Below, piece by piece: positions 45,373 to 53,455 of a stretch of DNA of 64,000 nt. The notes under the pieces were generated by a model. It worked only from the letters and a program-made list of their open reading frames with translations, had not been told where the DNA came from and made no database searches. The DNA is from Silicimonas algicola. GTDB taxonomy: Bacteria; Pseudomonadota; Alphaproteobacteria; Rhodobacterales; Rhodobacteraceae. The position numbers were made by a program, and so were the translations under genes. The stretch spans positions 124,001-188,000 of the forward strand of contig NZ_QGGV01000007.1 of assembly GCF_003148765.1 (NCBI RefSeq). Reading direction: 5' to 3'. Every line of letters begins with the position of its first letter. Position 1 is the stretch's first letter.

Positions 45373-46350
45373 TCAGATGCCGAGCTTCGCCATCTGCTTT
45401 TCGGGATACCGCGTGCCTGCCGCCGCGCCGGGCGCAAAAGCCTGGCCGAGGTCAGCGAAGTCGGAATCCGTCAATTCGAGGTCTGCGGCGTTCGCGTTCT
45501 CCTCGACCCACTTTACCTTCTTGGCACCGGGGATCGTCGCCACGTCCTCGCCGCGCGACAGGACCCATGCGATGGCCACCTGTGCGGGGGTCGCGCCGTG
45601 GCGCTCCGCGACGCTGCGAAGCGCGTCGATCAGGGGCAGGTTCTGCGCGATGTTGTCGGGGTCAAAGCGCGGATGGTCGCGGCGGCGATCCTCGGGGATG
45701 AGGGTATCGACGTCGGGGATCGTCCCGGTCAGGAACCCGCGACCGAGGGGCGCGTAGGCGACGAACCCGATGCCAAGTTCGCGGCAGGTGTCGACGATGG
45801 CGCTCTCGACGTCGCGCGACCAGAGCGACCATTCGGACTGGAGGGCCGCAATTGGATGGACCTTGGCCGCACGGCGCAGTGTGTCGGAACCGGCTTCTGA
45901 GAGGCCGATGTGGCGCACCTTGCCCGCTTCGACCAGCCGGGACATCGCGCCGACGCTGTCCTCGATTGGCACGTCGGGGTCGACGCGGTGAAGGTAGTAG
46001 AGGTCGATGGTCTCGACGCCGAGGCGCTCGAGGCTTGCGTCGCAGCCCGCGGTGATGTGTTCGGGGCTGCCGTCGACGGTGCGGGGCTTCGCCGCGCGCC
46101 CAAGGTTTCCGACCTTCGTGGCGATGATGGCATCGCGACGCCGGTCCTTCAGCGCTTCGCCGATCAGGCGTTCGCCGTGACCGTTGCCATAGACGTCGGC
46201 TGTGTCGAGAAGCGTCACGCCCAGGTCGAGGGCGCGATGTATGGCACGCGTGGACTCTGGGTCGTCCTTGGTGCCGTAGGCCGTCGACATGCCCATGCAG
46301 CCGAGGCCGATGCTGGGCACCTCAAGTCCGCCGAGTTTGGTCGTTCTCAT
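45373..46350 (-). CDS. Aldo/keto reductase
   Basis: A 325-residue NADPH-dependent reductase of the AKR superfamily, AKR13-like. The catalytic tetrad is visible as Asp and Tyr in LLDTADVYGNGHGE, Lys in IIATKVGNLG, and His in YYLHRVDPDVPIED. The cofactor tail is VATIPGAKKVKWVEENANAA. ATG 46350 follows GGGGAGGGG and cuts off a spurious extension. It lies 22 bp after the LVIVD gene in the same operon. The carbonyl substrate is probably an intermediate of the operon's unknown pathway. Confidence 0.92.
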   Translation of the reverse strand: MRTTKLGGLEVPSIGLGCMGMSTAYGTKDDPESTRAIHRALDLGVTLLDTADVYGNGHGERLIGEALKDRRRDAIIATKVGNLGRAAKPRTVDGSPEHITAGCDASLERLGVETIDLYYLHRVDPDVPIEDSVGAMSRLVEAGKVRHIGLSEAGSDTLRRAAKVHPIAALQSEWSLWSRDVESAIVDTCRELGIGFVAYAPLGRGFLTGTIPDVDTLIPEDRRRDHPRFDPDNIAQNLPLIDALRSVAERHGATPAQVAIAWVLSRGEDVATIPGAKKVKWVEENANAADLELTDSDFADLGQAFAPGAAAGTRYPEKQMAKLGI

Positions 46351-46372
46351 TCGTCCCCTCCCCTTGCCGCGG

Positions 46373-47668
46373 TCACATCGCGGGCTCCAGGATGTCGTAG
46401 CCGCAGAGCCGGTCGATGGCGTGGACAAAGCCGCGCCCGTCCACGTCGACGTCGTTGGTCTGAGGAGCCGCGGCGCCGCCCCTCGGTTCCGGAATGTAGT
46501 GCCCGATCTCGGACGGTCGCGTCGGATCGCTGAGGTCGAGCATCCTGATCCCGCCCGCGAACCAAGCCACCGGCATGGGCGAGGCAGACGGCCGTTCGGC
46601 AAACTGGTGTGCGCCGAAGCGGAGGCCCGCGCGGCTCCAGGGGCTGTCCAGCTCACTTACCTCGAAGGTCGCGACCGGTTCGATCGCCGACAGGTCGGTC
46701 ACGTCGAGGACCCAGATAAAGGCGTGCGGCGTGCCGGGTCGGTGGTCGTGTTCCTCGTCTATCGCCAGCGCGTAGCGGCGGCCATCGAAGGTGCCGGGCA
46801 GAGGCATGGCGGTGTGCAGGGGCTCGGGGAAGGCCTTCGGATGCGGCCAGTAGCCGACCTCGCGCATGGCGGAGGGGTCGGACACGTCGAGGACGCGAAA
46901 GCCCTCGTGCCACCAGGCCGCCCAGACCTCGTCGCCGAACCTCAGCCCGTGGTGAAGGCGGTACGTCTGACCGGGCCAGTCCGGCACTTCCCCCGCCGCG
47001 ACGTTCTGGCCGGGGGCCGACCAGCGGCCCGCCTCGACGGGATGCGAGGGATCGGAGAGGTCGTAGGCGACGAGGATGTTGCCGCGATAGCCCTCCATCT
47101 CGGTCGAAATCCAGGCGTAGCGCTCGTCGAGGTCGAAGCGGTGAACGCCGATCCCGCCGGTGCGGTGGTGGGCCAGGAGGCGCGGGTTCGACTTGTCGCG
47201 GATGTCGTAGACGCGGAAGCCGCCGTCCTCGTAGGGGATCGTGGCGTGGCGGCGCAGGTCTTCCATGCGTGCTTCGGGGATGCCGAGCCTTTCGGCCAGT
47301 TCGGCCTCGGTCGGGGCGCGGCCGAGATCGGCCGATAGGGTTTCGGTCTCGGCGCCGATGCGCGCGGCCCGGCGACGGAAATGGCGGTCGGCCTGTTCGA
47401 CGTTGACGACCATGATGTCGCCCGTCACGCGGACCTTGTGGGTGTGCGAGGTGTCGTCGGGCAGCGTGATGGCGGCCACGACCTTTGGCGCGCGCGGGTC
47501 CGAGATGTCGACGATCGACGTCCCGTGCGGCGACTTCATGTGGCCGACGTAGGCGAAGTCGCCCTCGACCGTCACCTGTCCGCCACCCGCCATGTCGTCG
47601 ATCCCCCCGAGTCGCCGCACCCCCTTTGCGAGGGGCGCGGCGGCTGGCTGGGAGGCGGGCAAGTTCAT
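46373..47668 (-). CDS. LVIVD-repeat beta-propeller protein with a sigma-like insert
   Basis: A 431-residue protein built of LVIVD-type propeller repeats, each with a xVxDISDPxxP motif: SIVDISDPRAPKVVAAI, VYDIRDKSNPRLLA, AYDLSDPSHPVEAG, RVLDVSDPSAMREVG and MLDLSDPTRPSEIG. No signal peptide is seen. Residues about 94-140 do not fit the propeller and include a stretch (LGRAPTEAELAERLGIPEAR) resembling sigma-70 region 3. ATG 47668 overlaps the FAH gene stop in TGATG, so it is coupled to that enzyme. LVIVD proteins have no settled function; a scaffold or binding role is a guess. Confidence 0.82.
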   Translation of the reverse strand: MNLPASQPAAAPLAKGVRRLGGIDDMAGGGQVTVEGDFAYVGHMKSPHGTSIVDISDPRAPKVVAAITLPDDTSHTHKVRVTGDIMVVNVEQADRHFRRRAARIGAETETLSADLGRAPTEAELAERLGIPEARMEDLRRHATIPYEDGGFRVYDIRDKSNPRLLAHHRTGGIGVHRFDLDERYAWISTEMEGYRGNILVAYDLSDPSHPVEAGRWSAPGQNVAAGEVPDWPGQTYRLHHGLRFGDEVWAAWWHEGFRVLDVSDPSAMREVGYWPHPKAFPEPLHTAMPLPGTFDGRRYALAIDEEHDHRPGTPHAFIWVLDVTDLSAIEPVATFEVSELDSPWSRAGLRFGAHQFAERPSASPMPVAWFAGGIRMLDLSDPTRPSEIGHYIPEPRGGAAAPQTNDVDVDGRGFVHAIDRLCGYDILEPAM

Positions 47669-48543
47669 CAAGCCACCGGGTTTTCGAGGACGCCGAGGTT
47701 CGTGATCTCGATCTTCACGCTGTCGCCGGCCTTGAGGTAGCGCGGCGGGTTGAAGCCGATGCCGACGCCCGCGGGCGTGCCCGTCGCGATCACGTCGCCG
47801 GGCAACAGGGTGCCGGTGGCGGTCAGCGTTTCGATGATCGTCGGGATGTCGAAGATCAGGTCTGCCATGGTCGCGCGCTGCCGCTCCTCTCCGTTGACGA
47901 AGGTCTGGAGCATGACGCCCGGCAGGTCCGGCATCTCGTCCGCCGTCGCGATCCAGGGACCCATGGGGCAGAAGGTGTCGAGGCCCTTGCCGATGGTCCA
48001 CTGGCTGTGGCGGCGCTGAAGCTCGCGCGAGGTCATGTCGTTCACGATGACGAAGCCGAAGACATAGTCCATCGCGTCTTCCTTCGAAACGCGTGCGGCC
48101 TTCTTGCCGATCACGACGCCCAATTCGCCTTCGAAGTCGATGGTGCCGGTCGGATCGACCTCGGAGCGGATCGCTTCGCCGGGACCGATGAGACCGGTCA
48201 TCGCCTTGGTGAAGATCACGGGAACGGTCGGCGTCTCTTCCTTGCCGGAGGAGTCGAAGCCCGAGTTGTGAAATTCCTTGGCGTGCGCGTGGTAGTTCTT
48301 GCCGACGCAGATCACGTCGCGCACGAGGCGCGGCATCGGAGGCAGGAGGCGGACGTCCTTCAGGGGGAGACGGTCTGCCGATCCGGCCATGCCGTTCCAG
48401 CGAGAGACGCCCTCGTCGCCCGAGGCGATCAGATCAAGGACGGCGGTGTCGGCGGACGGGCCTTCGGCGCAGACGACAACGTCTTCGCCGTCGATGAAGC
48501 CGGCCTTGACCGTGTCGCGGTGGAGGAAGGTTACGAGCTTCAC
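47668..48543 (-). CDS. Fumarylacetoacetate hydrolase family protein
   Basis: A 291-residue FAH-superfamily enzyme with an N-terminal extension (KLVTFLHRDTVKAGFIDGED) and the catalytic domain from about residue 75: ICVGKNYHAHAKEF, IDFEGELGVVIGKKA with the metal-binding Glu pair, IVNDMTSRELQ and DVIATGTPAGVGIGF. This layout matches 2-hydroxyhepta-dienedioate isomerase or ureidoglycolate-lyase-like members. The start is GTG 48543, two bases from an operator-like repeat. It is the first gene of a seven-gene operon facing its GntR regulator. Substrate likely an oxo-acid made from the imported compound. Confidence 0.9.
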   Translation of the reverse strand: MKLVTFLHRDTVKAGFIDGEDVVVCAEGPSADTAVLDLIASGDEGVSRWNGMAGSADRLPLKDVRLLPPMPRLVRDVICVGKNYHAHAKEFHNSGFDSSGKEETPTVPVIFTKAMTGLIGPGEAIRSEVDPTGTIDFEGELGVVIGKKAARVSKEDAMDYVFGFVIVNDMTSRELQRRHSQWTIGKGLDTFCPMGPWIATADEMPDLPGVMLQTFVNGEERQRATMADLIFDIPTIIETLTATGTLLPGDVIATGTPAGVGIGFNPPRYLKAGDSVKIEITNLGVLENPVA

Positions 48544-48544
48544 T

Positions 48545-48573
48545 TTATCGATTCACTTTCATTTTGTCGATAA
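48545..48573. promoter_or_regulatory. Operator-like inverted repeat between divergent genes
   Basis: TTATCGA (48545-48551) and TCGATAA (48567-48573) are perfect inverted halves with centres 22 bp apart, two turns of the helix. They lie between the FAH start codon and the GntR gene, in an AT-rich gap. This is a plausible GntR operator that would repress the operon by blocking its leader. Confidence 0.5.
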
Positions 48574-48633
48574 TTCATGCGATCATATGGAGTATTGCTT
48601 GTCAACTCGGCAACGAGACTGGATGATCGCGCC

Positions 48634-49341
48634 ATGGAGCAGATTTCGCCCCCCCTCACCTCCGACGATTCCGCACGCCCCATTTCTCCCGCTCCGGGCG
48701 AGACCCTGACCGAAGCGGCCTATTTCGCCATCCGGCGCGACATCATCTCGGGTGCCCTTGCCCCCGAGGAGCGACTGAGGATCGAAAGGTTGTCCCGGCT
48801 CTATGGCGTGGGGCCCACTCCTCTTCGCGAGGCGTTGCAGCGCCTCTGCGCGGCGGGCCTGGTCCATGCAAGCGGGAACAAGGGCTTCGCGGTCGCCCCC
48901 CTGAGCATGGACGAGTTCACGGACCTCACCATCGCCCGGGTGGCCATCGAGGAGCAGGCGCTGCGGCTGTCGATCGAGCACGGCGACGATGCCTGGGAGT
49001 CGCAGGTCGCGGCGACGGCCTACCAGCTCAACAAGAAGGACGTGGCGCTGATCGCGTCGGGAGAGGTCGCGCTGTCCGACTGGGAGGCCGCGAACAGCGC
49101 CTTCCACGCCGCCACGGTCGCCGCCTGCGGATCGCGCTGGCTGCTGACGTTGCGGGGCCGGCTGAACGAGCAGGTCGAGCGCTATCGTCTGGCATCGGTC
49201 GCGCTGCGGCGCGCCGACCGCGACCTTGTCCACGAACACGCCGACATTGCGACGGCGGTTCTGAACCGGGACGCGGATCGGGCCTCGGCGCTGATCGCGC
49301 AGCATTTCCGGAAGACGGCAACGCTGCTGGCCGGCGCCTGA
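48634..49341 (+). CDS. GntR-family transcriptional regulator
   Basis: A 235-residue FCD-type GntR regulator. The winged helix spans about residues 25-90 (AAYFAIRRDIISGALAPEER, YGVGPTPLREALQRLCAAGL, GNKGFAVAPLS), and the helical ligand domain follows (WEAANSAFHAATVAACGSRW, HEHADIATAVLNRDADRASA) with Asp and His of the usual metal site. ATG 48634 is chosen because it starts near the family N-terminus; ATG 48577 would add 19 residues across the operator region. It is divergent from the catabolic operon and probably represses it until the substrate arrives. Confidence 0.88.
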   Translation: MEQISPPLTSDDSARPISPAPGETLTEAAYFAIRRDIISGALAPEERLRIERLSRLYGVGPTPLREALQRLCAAGLVHASGNKGFAVAPLSMDEFTDLTIARVAIEEQALRLSIEHGDDAWESQVAATAYQLNKKDVALIASGEVALSDWEAANSAFHAATVAACGSRWLLTLRGRLNEQVERYRLASVALRRADRDLVHEHADIATAVLNRDADRASALIAQHFRKTATLLAGA

Positions 49342-49351
49342 AGTCCGCCCC

Positions 49352-50617
49352 TCAGCCGTCCGACGCCTTGGCTTCTTCGTCCGACACCTGGTCGATGGCC
49401 CAGGCGACGCTGAAGCCATGCAGCATCGTCGACATCAGGATGACGATGGCGACAAGCGACCAGAGCGGCGCCTCGTCGATGAACTCGATATGGCTGGCCG
49501 CATAACACAGGTAATAGATCGAACCGATGCCGCGCACCCCGTAGATCGAGACGATGGCCCGGTCGTTGCGGACAAGGTCGGTGCCCATAAGCGCTACCCA
49601 GCCGCAGAGCGGGCGGATGACAACGAGAAGCACCACCGCGATCAGGACGAGCGTCCAGGTCGCATCCATCAGCAGCGCCGGCAGGATCGATCCGAGCGCG
49701 ACGAGAAGCCCGGCCGTCAGCGCGTGCTCGATGGTGTCCGAGAAATCGTGGAGACGGCGATGGAAGTCGTGATGCTCCTCGATCCGCCGAAGCGTCAGGC
49801 CCAGAACCGCGACGGCGATGAAGCCGTAGCCCTCGACGATCTCGGTCGAGCCGTAACAGAGGAACACACCGGCAAGCGCCACGATGCCGGACCCGGTCTC
49901 GGCGAGCGGTGCGCCGCCAGGAAGGCGGAACAGGACGAAGCCAAGTGCTCTTGCCCCCAGCCAGCCGGTCGCGACGCCGACGGCGATGCGGTAGACTACG
50001 TCGAGCGCCAGCCATTCGAGGACGAAGCTTTCGGCCGTCATCGCCCCCGCCGCTATCATCAGGCCGAGATAGACGAAGGGGAATGCAAGCCCGTCGTTCA
50101 GCGCCGCCTCGGTCGTCAGCGTGTAGCGCACCGGATGCTCGGAGCCCTCCTGGGGGGGCCCGACCTGAACGTCCAAGGCGAGAACGGGATCCGTCGGGGC
50201 GAGGACCGCACCGAGAAGGATGGCGCCTGCAAGCGTCATGCCGGCAAAGGCCCATCCGAGGAAGGCCACGGCGAAGATGGTCAGAGGCATGGTGATGGCG
50301 AGAAGGCGAATGGTCGGGATCCACCGTCGACCTGGCGTCAGAGAATCGATCCTGAGCCCCGTACCGAACAGCGCCACGATGACGGTCAGCTCGCTGGCCA
50401 GTTCCCACGGCGCCGGCGACTGGCGCGGGTCGGGCAGGATCGGAAAGGGCGCGAGCGCATAGCTGGCAGCCGCCCCGAAGAGGATCATCAGGGGTGCGGC
50501 CGCGGGCTCCCGGCGGGACACCAGTCTCGGCGTCCACAAGGCGAGGATGATGACGAGCCCCACGCACACGAGGGTGACGTGGTAGGCGCTGATCTCGAAG
50601 AAGGGCGTGTCTTCCAT
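49352..50617 (-). CDS. Cation:proton antiporter (CPA1, NhaP-like)
   Basis: A 421-residue membrane protein with about 12 segments. The conserved ion-site motif is LAPTDPVLALDVQVG, preceded by GAAASYALAPFPI and followed by LTTEAALNDGLAFPFVYL, the pattern of NhaP/CPA1 antiporters. GVRGIGSIYYLCYA is another family segment. It exchanges Na+ or K+ for H+ and helps pH and salt balance. The preferred start is ATG 50617, with GTG 50623 as alternative. It is downstream of a response regulator gene by 120 bp, so co-control is possible but unproven. It ends face to face with the GntR gene. Confidence 0.88.
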   Translation of the reverse strand: MEDTPFFEISAYHVTLVCVGLVIILALWTPRLVSRREPAAAPLMILFGAAASYALAPFPILPDPRQSPAPWELASELTVIVALFGTGLRIDSLTPGRRWIPTIRLLAITMPLTIFAVAFLGWAFAGMTLAGAILLGAVLAPTDPVLALDVQVGPPQEGSEHPVRYTLTTEAALNDGLAFPFVYLGLMIAAGAMTAESFVLEWLALDVVYRIAVGVATGWLGARALGFVLFRLPGGAPLAETGSGIVALAGVFLCYGSTEIVEGYGFIAVAVLGLTLRRIEEHHDFHRRLHDFSDTIEHALTAGLLVALGSILPALLMDATWTLVLIAVVLLVVIRPLCGWVALMGTDLVRNDRAIVSIYGVRGIGSIYYLCYAASHIEFIDEAPLWSLVAIVILMSTMLHGFSVAWAIDQVSDEEAKASDG

Positions 50618-50736
50618 TGTCACTCAGATAGACCCCGGAAGACGCCCGTCCGCCAGTCCCCACGGAGGGTCTTCTTCGCTCCAGGTGGGACGGCGGTGCT
50701 GGGGGTCTTCTCGGAGGGCGGAAAGGAGGGTTCGAC

Positions 50737-51090
50737 TCAGGTCTTCGCGCTCCTGTCATGGCGGCTGAGCGTGTCCCTCAGCGATACATAGGACACGGGC
50801 TTTTCGAGAAGCGCCAAGGCGCCGTGGTCCTCGGGAAGGTAGTCGAGTTCTCCCGAGACGACGATGGACGGAATGCCTTCGCCCGCCAGCCGCTTGACGA
50901 GGACCGGGCCGGTGCGTCCGTCTGCGAGATTGAGATCGACCAGCACGATGTCGGCTCGCATGGCTTGAGCGCGGTCGAAACAGATGTCGGACGTCGTGGC
51001 GGTGCCCACGGCCTCATGTCCCGCCTCTTCGACCATCTCGCGCAGGTCCATGGCGATCAGAGCGTTGTCCTCGCAGATCAGGACTCTCAT
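50737..51090 (-). CDS. Single-domain response regulator
   Basis: A 117-residue receiver domain with no output domain. The phosphate-accepting aspartate is D52 in VLVDLNLADG, the acidic pair is in VLICEDNALIA, and the lysine is K97 in LLEKPVS. It resembles FrzS/CheY-like and PhyR-adjacent single receivers that pass phosphate between proteins. Its ATG overlaps the stop of the histidine kinase gene (ATGA), so the kinase is the sure partner. The output must lie elsewhere. Confidence 0.92.
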   Translation of the reverse strand: MRVLICEDNALIAMDLREMVEEAGHEAVGTATTSDICFDRAQAMRADIVLVDLNLADGRTGPVLVKRLAGEGIPSIVVSGELDYLPEDHGALALLEKPVSYVSLRDTLSRHDRSAKT

Positions 51091-52100
51091 CGTCCTGGCC
51101 CTTCGAGCGGTTCAAAGATGTGCGGAGCCGGGCCGTCGACCAAGATCTGAAAACGGTCGCTCTGCATCTCTATGACCGGTTCGCCCATCAGCAAGGAGCG
51201 CAAAGCGTTTCGGACGTAGGGGAGCCCGAAGCCTTCCGTGTATGAGCCAGTGTCCTTGGGTGCATGAGTTTCCGACCAGGAAAAGTGCGTTACACCGTCT
51301 CCGTCCGGGTCCGTGAAGGAAACCGAAAGGGTCCCGCCGTCGTGCAGGGCGCCGTGCTTCGACGAGTTGGTCGCGAGTTCGTGGATGCAGAGACCAAGCT
51401 GCTTCGCCTGGTCCCGGAGGATCCGCTTCTTTCCGCTGATAACTTCCACCTTCTCGTGACCGTGCAGGAAGGGGTTCAGCACCTGGCGCGTGATGGCGTC
51501 GAAGGGGGCAGACGAAATCTTCGAGCCGTCTCCGAAAATCGAGTGAACTGCTGCTAGGGCGTCAAGGCGCTTGAGGAAACCGTCAAACAGGTCGCCCTTG
51601 CCGTGGATCAGCGTCATCCGCCCCATGGCGGACAGCGTCGACAGGATGTTCTTGATGCGGTGGCTCGTCTCCCGCAGGGCGCTGTTGAGGTTTTCCTTCT
51701 GTCTCTCCCTTTCGGAGACGTCGAACCCCGAGGCGATCAGTTCGGTGACCCTCCCGTTCTCGTCGCGCAAAGGGGCGATCTGGAAATCCACGATGAGCCG
51801 TCTGTCACCCCGGACACGCACCTCGATGTCGAACCGGCTTGTCTCGCCTCGGGCCCCGCGCTCGACGACATCGCGCAACCTGGCTTGAAGGGCGGGATCG
51901 TGGCCGAACCAATATCCCTCCCAGAACCTTCGGTCGACGATATCGGTCAGCGAGATGCCGGCCGCGTCGAGAGCGTTCTTGCTGACATCCAGCGTCGCTC
52001 CGCCTGGCGACAAGATCGCTGCGAATGCCACCGTGGCATTGATGATGTCATGAGCACGCTTGTCGAGGTGCCAAGGCGCCTCAAGATTGTTGTCGACCAT
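51087..52100 (-). CDS. PAS-domain sensor histidine kinase (HWE/HisKA_2 type)
   Basis: A 337-residue soluble kinase with no membrane segment. A PAS domain covers about residues 15-135 (FWEGYWFGHDPALQARL, FQIAPLRDENGRVTELIASG). The phospho-acceptor is H147 in RETSHRIKNILSTLSA, the HisKA_2/HWE pattern, and the ATPase N-box is LGLCIHELATNSSKHGAL, with a G-box in TEGFGLPYV. Such kinases are common in alphaproteobacterial light, oxygen and general stress signalling. The PAS core lacks the GRNCRFLQ cysteine motif of LOV photosensors, so a light role is not supported. It is paired with the single-domain receiver. Confidence 0.9.
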   Translation of the reverse strand: MVDNNLEAPWHLDKRAHDIINATVAFAAILSPGGATLDVSKNALDAAGISLTDIVDRRFWEGYWFGHDPALQARLRDVVERGARGETSRFDIEVRVRGDRRLIVDFQIAPLRDENGRVTELIASGFDVSERERQKENLNSALRETSHRIKNILSTLSAMGRMTLIHGKGDLFDGFLKRLDALAAVHSIFGDGSKISSAPFDAITRQVLNPFLHGHEKVEVISGKKRILRDQAKQLGLCIHELATNSSKHGALHDGGTLSVSFTDPDGDGVTHFSWSETHAPKDTGSYTEGFGLPYVRNALRSLLMGEPVIEMQSDRFQILVDGPAPHIFEPLEGPGR

Positions 52101-52237
52101 TGTTTGGCCTGACTTATTTGATGCAACTTGAGGGAAGGTAGCTGGGTCCGAAGCAAGGTAAAGTCTCGTTGCTGGACGTCAGCGGCTTTCCTCAGGCTCC
52201 CCGGTAAACCTATCCTTCCTCCGCCGAGACGGAGACG

Positions 52238-53395
52238 TCAGGCCGTCACCTGCTCGAAGTCGTCCAGGCGCCGTGTCGCGGCCACGGCGAAAATGAGGGC
52301 CGCCAGGCACATGGCGATCATCACCAGTACGGATGCGCCGAACGTGGTCTGCGCCAGGAATGCGACCGTCATCACCCCCCCCAGTCGTGCGAAGGTGATG
52401 TCGAGACTGGCCGAGATGGCGCTCATCCCCCGCGGCGCAAACTTGAGGACAAGCTGCGTCGACGGCGCATTGCTGCACGCCAGTCCGGTGCCGAGGAGAG
52501 CCGACGCCACGATGAGGCAGACCGCGCTATTGCACAGATAGGCCAGCGGAAATCCGGCCGCGACAAAAAGCGGAGCAGCAAGCATAATGCCTTTCAGGCG
52601 CGGTTCGTCGACCCAATTCCTGAGCAGCGTGCTCACAATGGAAAAACTCAACCACAGGATGGAGAGGTTGAGACCGATGCTGACCACCTGAACCTCCTGC
52701 TCGGCCAGCCACAGCGGCAACCGGAAGAGGTAGTAGGTGATCGCCCCATAGGTGCAGAAGACGTAGCCGAAAACGATCCAGAGCTCCGGGGCGCGCAGAA
52801 GACGGGTGTATCGCGGAATCGCGGGCGCAGAGGGCGACTGCGCGTCGGGCGGACGCGAGACGAGGACGATCGCCAGCGCGACGAGCGAGATGACGGCGAG
52901 GATGATGAACGCCAGGTTCCAGCGGTGACCGTTCAGCACGCTGCTGTAGAAGAACGGCGCGGCGGACGCGACATATCCTGCGACACTTCCCCATACGATC
53001 AGGACTTTGCCGGGCTGGCGTGGCGACGCCCGCGTCAGCAGGATGGGGATGAGAGGAGAGAATATGCCGCCCCCAAGCCCCTGCAGGGCGCGCGCGGCCG
53101 TGAGAGCTTCGTAGCTGCCCGCAAAGGCGACGAGCATCGAGCCGGTCGCGAAGAAAAGCACGCCAATGCCGAAGATTCGGTTGGCGTTGCCGACGTCCCC
53201 CAGCCATCCGCCGATCAGGACGCCGACGGCTACGGCGATCCCGTAAGAGTTGAACACCCACGCCATCTGGCTGAGCGAAAGCCCGAATTCATTCTGAATT
53301 TCCGGCAGCAATAGCGGAACAAGCGTCAGCTCCATCACGAAGGCGACGCTTACTGCAATCGGACCGATAATTGCCTTGGGGGTTGATACAGTCAT
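52238..53395 (-). CDS. MFS transporter
   Basis: A 385-residue major facilitator with 12 likely membrane segments. The motif between segments 2 and 3 is GGWLGDVGNANRIFGIG, and a central loop (SRPPDAQSPSAPAIPRYTRL) divides the halves. The DHA-type motif ARALQGLGGGIFSPLIPILL suggests an exporter of the drug:H+ group. ATG 53395 is used; the frame upstream only has TTG starts and crosses an inverted repeat. It follows the unrecognised 252-residue gene on the same strand, so it may export that enzyme's product. Substrate unknown. Confidence 0.88.
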   Translation of the reverse strand: MTVSTPKAIIGPIAVSVAFVMELTLVPLLLPEIQNEFGLSLSQMAWVFNSYGIAVAVGVLIGGWLGDVGNANRIFGIGVLFFATGSMLVAFAGSYEALTAARALQGLGGGIFSPLIPILLTRASPRQPGKVLIVWGSVAGYVASAAPFFYSSVLNGHRWNLAFIILAVISLVALAIVLVSRPPDAQSPSAPAIPRYTRLLRAPELWIVFGYVFCTYGAITYYLFRLPLWLAEQEVQVVSIGLNLSILWLSFSIVSTLLRNWVDEPRLKGIMLAAPLFVAAGFPLAYLCNSAVCLIVASALLGTGLACSNAPSTQLVLKFAPRGMSAISASLDITFARLGGVMTVAFLAQTTFGASVLVMIAMCLAALIFAVAATRRLDDFEQVTA

Positions 53396-53424
53396 CGAGC
53401 CAATGTGTTGGGTTCCGGCATGTG

Positions 53425-53448
53425 TGACGATATTGTTGGATATCGTCA
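53425..53448. promoter_or_regulatory. Inverted repeat before the MFS gene
   Basis: TGACGATA (53425-53432) and TATCGTCA (53441-53448) form a perfect 8-bp inverted repeat with an 8-base spacer, 30 bp upstream of the MFS start on the minus strand. It fits a dimeric regulator site, perhaps for the nearby LysR-type protein, or a weak stem after the preceding gene. Confidence 0.45.
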
Positions 53449-53455
53449 ATCGGGA

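Noticed and set aside
51087-52100. LOV-type photosensor kinase
   Set aside because: The PAS part lacks the GRNCRFLQ-type cysteine motif needed for flavin photochemistry.
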